Shown here in pieces: positions 28,001 to 34,000 of a stretch of DNA of 64,000 nucleotides. The position numbers and the translations under genes are program-made. Source of the stretch: Owenia fusiformis (taxonomy: Eukaryota; Annelida; Polychaeta; Sabellida; Oweniidae); NCBI GenBank assembly GCA_903813345.2, contig CAIIXF020000004.1, forward strand, positions 26,287,985-26,351,984, given 5' to 3'. Within the stretch, counting starts at the first letter, position 1, and every line of letters starts with the position of its first letter. Below the pieces are notes generated by a model that ran no database searches, had not been told where the DNA came from, and worked only from the letters and a program-made list of their open reading frames with translations.

Positions 28001-31000
28001 TTACTAGAAAAACAACGAGAAATCCAAGAAAGAAAACGGGAAAGAGAACAACAATTACTTGGTGCCGGTGATGTCAAAAATAAAGACAATGAACAAAATA
28101 AAAATTCAAATCAACGGACGTTAAATATTAACCTGCCTAGGTTTTATTTTCCAAATGGACATCCAATAGGAAATGATGAAAATGAACAGATTTTACGAAA
28201 AGTGTCTGAGGTATTTAAAAAATCAGAAGGCGGAAAAGCAGCTAAAACCCAAATGGAAAATATTATGAAGGTAGGTTATTTTTAGATTTTTTGATATGAA
28301 ATGTTTGCTTTTTAACAACACTCTTTTTATATATTGTAAATGGTTATAATTTAATGACTTAAACCTAGTAAAACCAGTACATTATGAATATCTCTAGCAT
28401 TTTTGAACATTTTCTCTCTTTTTTATATAATCTCCAATTATTGACACCCTTGTTAAAAGCATCAAATGGAAATCCCTTCAAAATAAAATGTACTTTTGGC
28501 AAGTCTATGTAGTGCTATGAGTCGACAGTTTTACTTCACTTTTGTTATGACTTTTGTTTCATTTGTTCAAGAAAATGTATAGGGCAGAATAAGGATATGA
28601 TGTAAAAATGGGAGTAGAATGGGTATTTACATTTCATGGGCATAGAATATTTAGGAGTTAACATTAAACATATTTAATGAGGATTGTGGCTCTATCATTG
28701 TACAGCTTGATAAATTCTTGTCAGATATTCTTATCTTTCGAACAGATGAAAGTATTCACTTTATTTTTGTTTATGGTAATCTTAGGAAAACATGAATATA
28801 ACATTTTGTGGTTTTGTAAGAAATATGACTCTCCGCTCACCTGGCTCAAGATAAACTCATCGAGATAAAAATGTCAAAATGCTACCCTTCTCCAATCTGT
28901 ATGTCTATTTCACTATTCAGTAGTGGTGTCAATTAACCGCTTGAGCATTAACCGGTTAACCGGGGGTTTTTACCGGTTAAAGTCGGTTAACCGGCGGGAA
29001 ATTTGAACTGATAATTTCAAATGAAATCTTCATCTTCGATCTTGAAAGTTGAAAAAAATTGGAAAAATGATATATCGACGTTTATTTTTTACGTTCATCA
29101 AGCTTTACTCTATTCTATGTAAGTAAGCGCGGGAAAACAATGTGGCAGGGATTAAAGTTGCTGATTGGATGTTTGTAAGGAATTATCGGACCTATCACAT
29201 GTATGAGTAGCTCACATGAAACTGACATTTGAAAAACAAACAGATTAAAATGCAAAGTAAGCGCGGGAAAGCAATGTGGCAGGGATTAAAGTTGCTGATT
29301 GGATGTTTGTAAGGAGTTATGGGACTTATGACATGTATGAGTAGCTTACGTGAAACGGACACTTTAAAACCAAACGGATTAGCATGCAAAATAAGCGCAG
29401 GAAATAACAGAATTATACACGGTCAACTAACCGCCCATAAAAACACAGACCGGTCAAGGCATTATCGGCGGTTAACCGGTTAACCAGTTAATACTTGACA
29501 CCTCTACTATTCAGTGATCTCCACAGGATTTTTTCTCAAATGGGTGCAAAATTTTCATTTTCACAATTCAGACCAAAATTGGTCAAAATATGCCAATTTT
29601 TCATGATTTTTTCTCATTTTCAAGTGGGTGCAAATGGATTTTCAGGTGGGTGCAAGCCTATCATCAAAATCTCAGGTGGGTGCTGCACCCACTTGCTTTA
29701 ATGCTGGGGAGAGAACTTCTATTCCATGTATGGTTTTTTCTTCTTTTTTGACAACAGCAGAGATATGAGATCAAAAAGAAATGATCAGTTGAATTGGTCT
29801 TCGTAATATATACTGTTACTCTACTTAATTTGGTGCTATTTAATTTGGCAAATTTGGTGAAATCATAAAAATCTTATATTATTAAACATATGGATGGGGG
29901 TCAGAAAATGTGATAGAGGGGTCTAATTGTCAATGGATTTGGCTGACATTTTTTGTGCTCACTAGGTATGTGAATACTATAAGCATGGCACACTGCCTAA
30001 TGACACTTTTGGTAGATGGTGGCCATTTTAAAAAATGGCCACCATTTTAACATATTTTATTATAACTCGAAAAGTAGTGGAGCGACTTGTTCATATCTGA
30101 TATGTGAATACTATAGGCATGGCACACTGCCTAATGACACTTTTGGTAGATGGTGGCCATTTTAAAAAATGGCTGCCATTTTTGCTATATACATGCTTTG
30201 TATGTAAAAATGCCAGCCATGGCTGTTCGATGGGATTTGCTACGCTTTGACATTGCCGTTGTGTAGTTGATATCGATTTCGCCTTACATCCGCCGTTGAT
30301 CAGATGTGACTGACTCTAAATAGGAGTTTTTCTGCTTCCTTCAAATCTTTACTATAAGTTCCTGGCATCGCTAATAAAATATTGATTTCCATTTTCAGAC
30401 TTGTGGTTTACCTTATTACTGGCGCCATCTGATATATTCAGCCAGCGGGGGCGATAAACTTGGTTATATAACGTTTTCTAGCTTCTCTACTATGTGGAAA
30501 CGGTAAGATATTACGTAACTTCACAGTTTTTTAAAGCATTAAGATGACTGGGAGACATGAGAATTTAAGCATTTAAACATTATCTTTTTAAGTATTTTAA
30601 AGTTAATTACTATACATCAAGTTGAAAAAAGAACTGCACTCAGTTGAGCATTTGCTAATTACCATGCACACAATTGAAAATTTAACATAACAATGTTATG
30701 AACAGATGAACTTTCACATTTTTTATAGAAGACACTTTCACATTTTTTAAAGAAGACACTTTCACATTTTCACATATTTCACATTTTCTATCTACAGGGT
30801 ATGCCAACAGTGTCATGACGAAGCAGCTAGATTTGTGAAACTTATAGCCAAACCTAAGACTAACTATGAAGACGCAGGTGCCTTTGTTCAGAACACATGA
30901 ACTTTCACATTTTTTTATAGAAGACACTCACATTTTCACATATTTCACATTTTCTTTCTACAGGGTATGCCAACAGTGTCATGACGAAGCAGCCAGATTT

Positions 31001-34000
31001 GTGAAACTTGAAGCCAAATCTAAGACTCACGATAAAGACTCTGGTGCCTTTGTTCAGAACACATGAACTTTCACATTTTTTATAGAAGACACTCACATAT
31101 TCACATATTTCACATTTTCTTTCTACAAGGTATGCCAACAGTGTCATGACGAAGCAGCCAGATTTGTGAAACTTGAAGCCAAACCTAAGACAAACTATAA
31201 AGACTCTGGTGCCTTTGTTCAGAACACATGAACTTTCACATTTTTTTTATAGATGACACTTTCACATTTTCACATATTTCACATTTTCTTTCTACAGGGT
31301 ATGCCACAGTGTCATGACGAAGCAGCCAGATTTGTGAAACTTATAGCCAAACCTAAGACAAACTATAAAGACTCTGGTGCCTTTGTTCAGAACACATGAA
31401 CTTTCACATTTTTTTATAGATGACACTTTCACATTTTCACATATTTCACATTTTCTTTCTACAGGGTATGCCAACAGTGTCATGACGAAGCAGCCAGATT
31501 TGTGAAACTTATAGCCAAACCTAAGACCAACTATATAGTAGCTGAAGACTTGGTGCCCCTAATACAAGACATTGTGGACCACCATGTAGGCTTACAGTTT
31601 TTACAAGACGCCCCAGAATTCCACTCCAGATATGTCCATACTGTAAGTACAGAGTAGAAGGGGTCTTCAAATTATTGGATGTTTTAAAGGCTTCTTTGTT
31701 GTATACATATACTTTTGCAGGCTTTTCTATCTATCCTTTCCATTTTATCATAGAAATCAGCCATAGGCGTCTCAAATAGAGGCTTCTATATAGCTTCAAA
31801 TTCGTTGAATTTCATTTGAATAAGATTTTTTATAAGGCTATTTTTCTGAAATCAACTTCCCAAGATCTATATAACATTTCTGAAACAGGTTGTGCTACAT
31901 CCCCAATCCCCATTCCGCAATCCCCATTCTTAATAAGTTGTATGTTATTACAGGTAATAGCTCGTATATTCTACTGTGTGAACAGATCATGGACTGGAAG
32001 AATAACTGTGCCAGAGTTGAGGAAAAGTAACTTTCTACAAGTAAGTGAAACACAGTGTTCTTGGCATTAATGTGAGCCATCCTTAAATAAAAATGGGACA
32101 GTTTTCAAAATTATGGCACATTATTGATACAACTATTCTATTATTATATATTTATAGGTGGTTTTCAAGCCAGCAACACCAATACACAGTGCATAATACA
32201 TAGTACATATTACATATTCGAACATGACTGTATTCACGCCTTCTATAAACTGTAATCAAAGTCAATGCTTCAGCTGGGTTATATTCGAGTATAATAACCC
32301 AGTTAATACGTGTAATGTGTGACGTCATAACGGTGGGTCGTAGTAATGGCGGATCATGATGAATTATTCGAAACAATTTGGTGAATTTTCATGTTCGAAT
32401 CGTAATATAGACCTCAGAGCAGGGTTACTAGTTTCGAATAACACGCCGCTGGTCTCGGCACAAAGCTTTCGAACCCCTCACTCCCTTCGGTCGTTCGGGG
32501 TACAGAAAACGTTTGTGCCGAGACCAGCTGGGTGTTATTCGAAACTAGAAACCCTGCTCTTTGGTCTATATTTCTTAAGTACATAATACATACTACATAA
32601 TACAAAGTACATAATACATAATACATAGTACATAATACATAGTACGTAATACATAGTACATAATACATAGTACATAATACAAATTACATAATACAATTTA
32701 AGCTTGCTCTGTCAATAAAAGAAAAGGGAAAAATTTGAAATAACAAATTAATTTGAAAACTGACAACATTGGAAAAAGTGAATACAATGTACAATAAGCC
32801 AGACCTTTAGTGTTAAAAGCAAAATTTGGATTGATTAAAAACATATTCTACACATTTCATTAGATATAACATAAATAAATGAATAATGCATTTGTGTAAA
32901 TATAATTGAATTCTTCTGATTTTTAAAGCTTTTAAACAAATCAAACATATTTGAAAATTATTTCCAGACACTAGCCATGTTAGAGGAAGAAGAAGATGTC
33001 AATCAAATATTAGACTATTTCTCTTATGAACACTTTTATGTGATATATTGTAAATTTTGGGAGTTGGACACGGACCACGATCTATTCATCAGCAAAGAGG
33101 ATCTCGCAAGACATAATGACCATGGTAGGTGTCCATTTAAGTTTTTGTCAATTTTAATTTCTATTTAAAATTGATCAAAAATATTTCCCACTCTTTGTAA
33201 GCAGTATGTGGTTATTCAAGAGTTGAATCTATTTCATTGCAAAATTATGATTTTCATATATGATAAATGAGTATTTTGAAAAAAAACTGACGTTATCATC
33301 TTAGATTATTGATTTTTTTTATCGCACTTTGAAAAAGTGCTATATTGTCGTCGTCTTGTGCTGTTGGGCGGGCGTGTGGGCGTGCGGACGGGCGGCACAT
33401 AAACCAAATCTTATCATCAAATTTCCAGGATAACTGCGTACCTGTTCAACTTGAAATTTTTACAGATGCAAGAGCAGACTAGTACCAAGATCTGATTAGG
33501 TTAAGGGCATGCTGGGTAAACTACGTGGCGGCCGCCGGCCATTTTGAATTTTTCAACAAATCTTGTCATCAAAATTCCAGGAAAACCACTTATCCGTTCA
33601 ACTTGAAATTTTTACGGATGCAAAAGCAGACTATTGCCAAGATCATTAAACTAGGTCACAAATGATGTTAAATCCAAGTTTCTCAAAGTTTGAGACTACA
33701 AATCAATTGTTGTCATCACCAAGAAAACCGCTAACCTGTTCAACTTGAAATGTTTACACATGCAATAGCAGACTAGTGCCAAGATCTGATTAGGTTTAAG
33801 GCATGCTGGGTAAACTACGTGGTGGCCATTTTGAATTTTTCAACAAATCTTGTCATCAAAATTCCAGGAAAACCACTTATCCGTTCAACTTGAAATTTTT
33901 ACAGATGCAAAAGCAGACTATTGCCAAGATCTGATTAGGTTTTGGGTATGCTGGCTGAATTACATGGTGGCCATTTTGAATTTTTCAATTTGGCGGCCAT

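Noticed and set aside
30866-31483. Short - strand frames repeated across the exon 4 array
   Set aside because: They are the antisense of the duplicated exon segments and appear once per unit for that reason.
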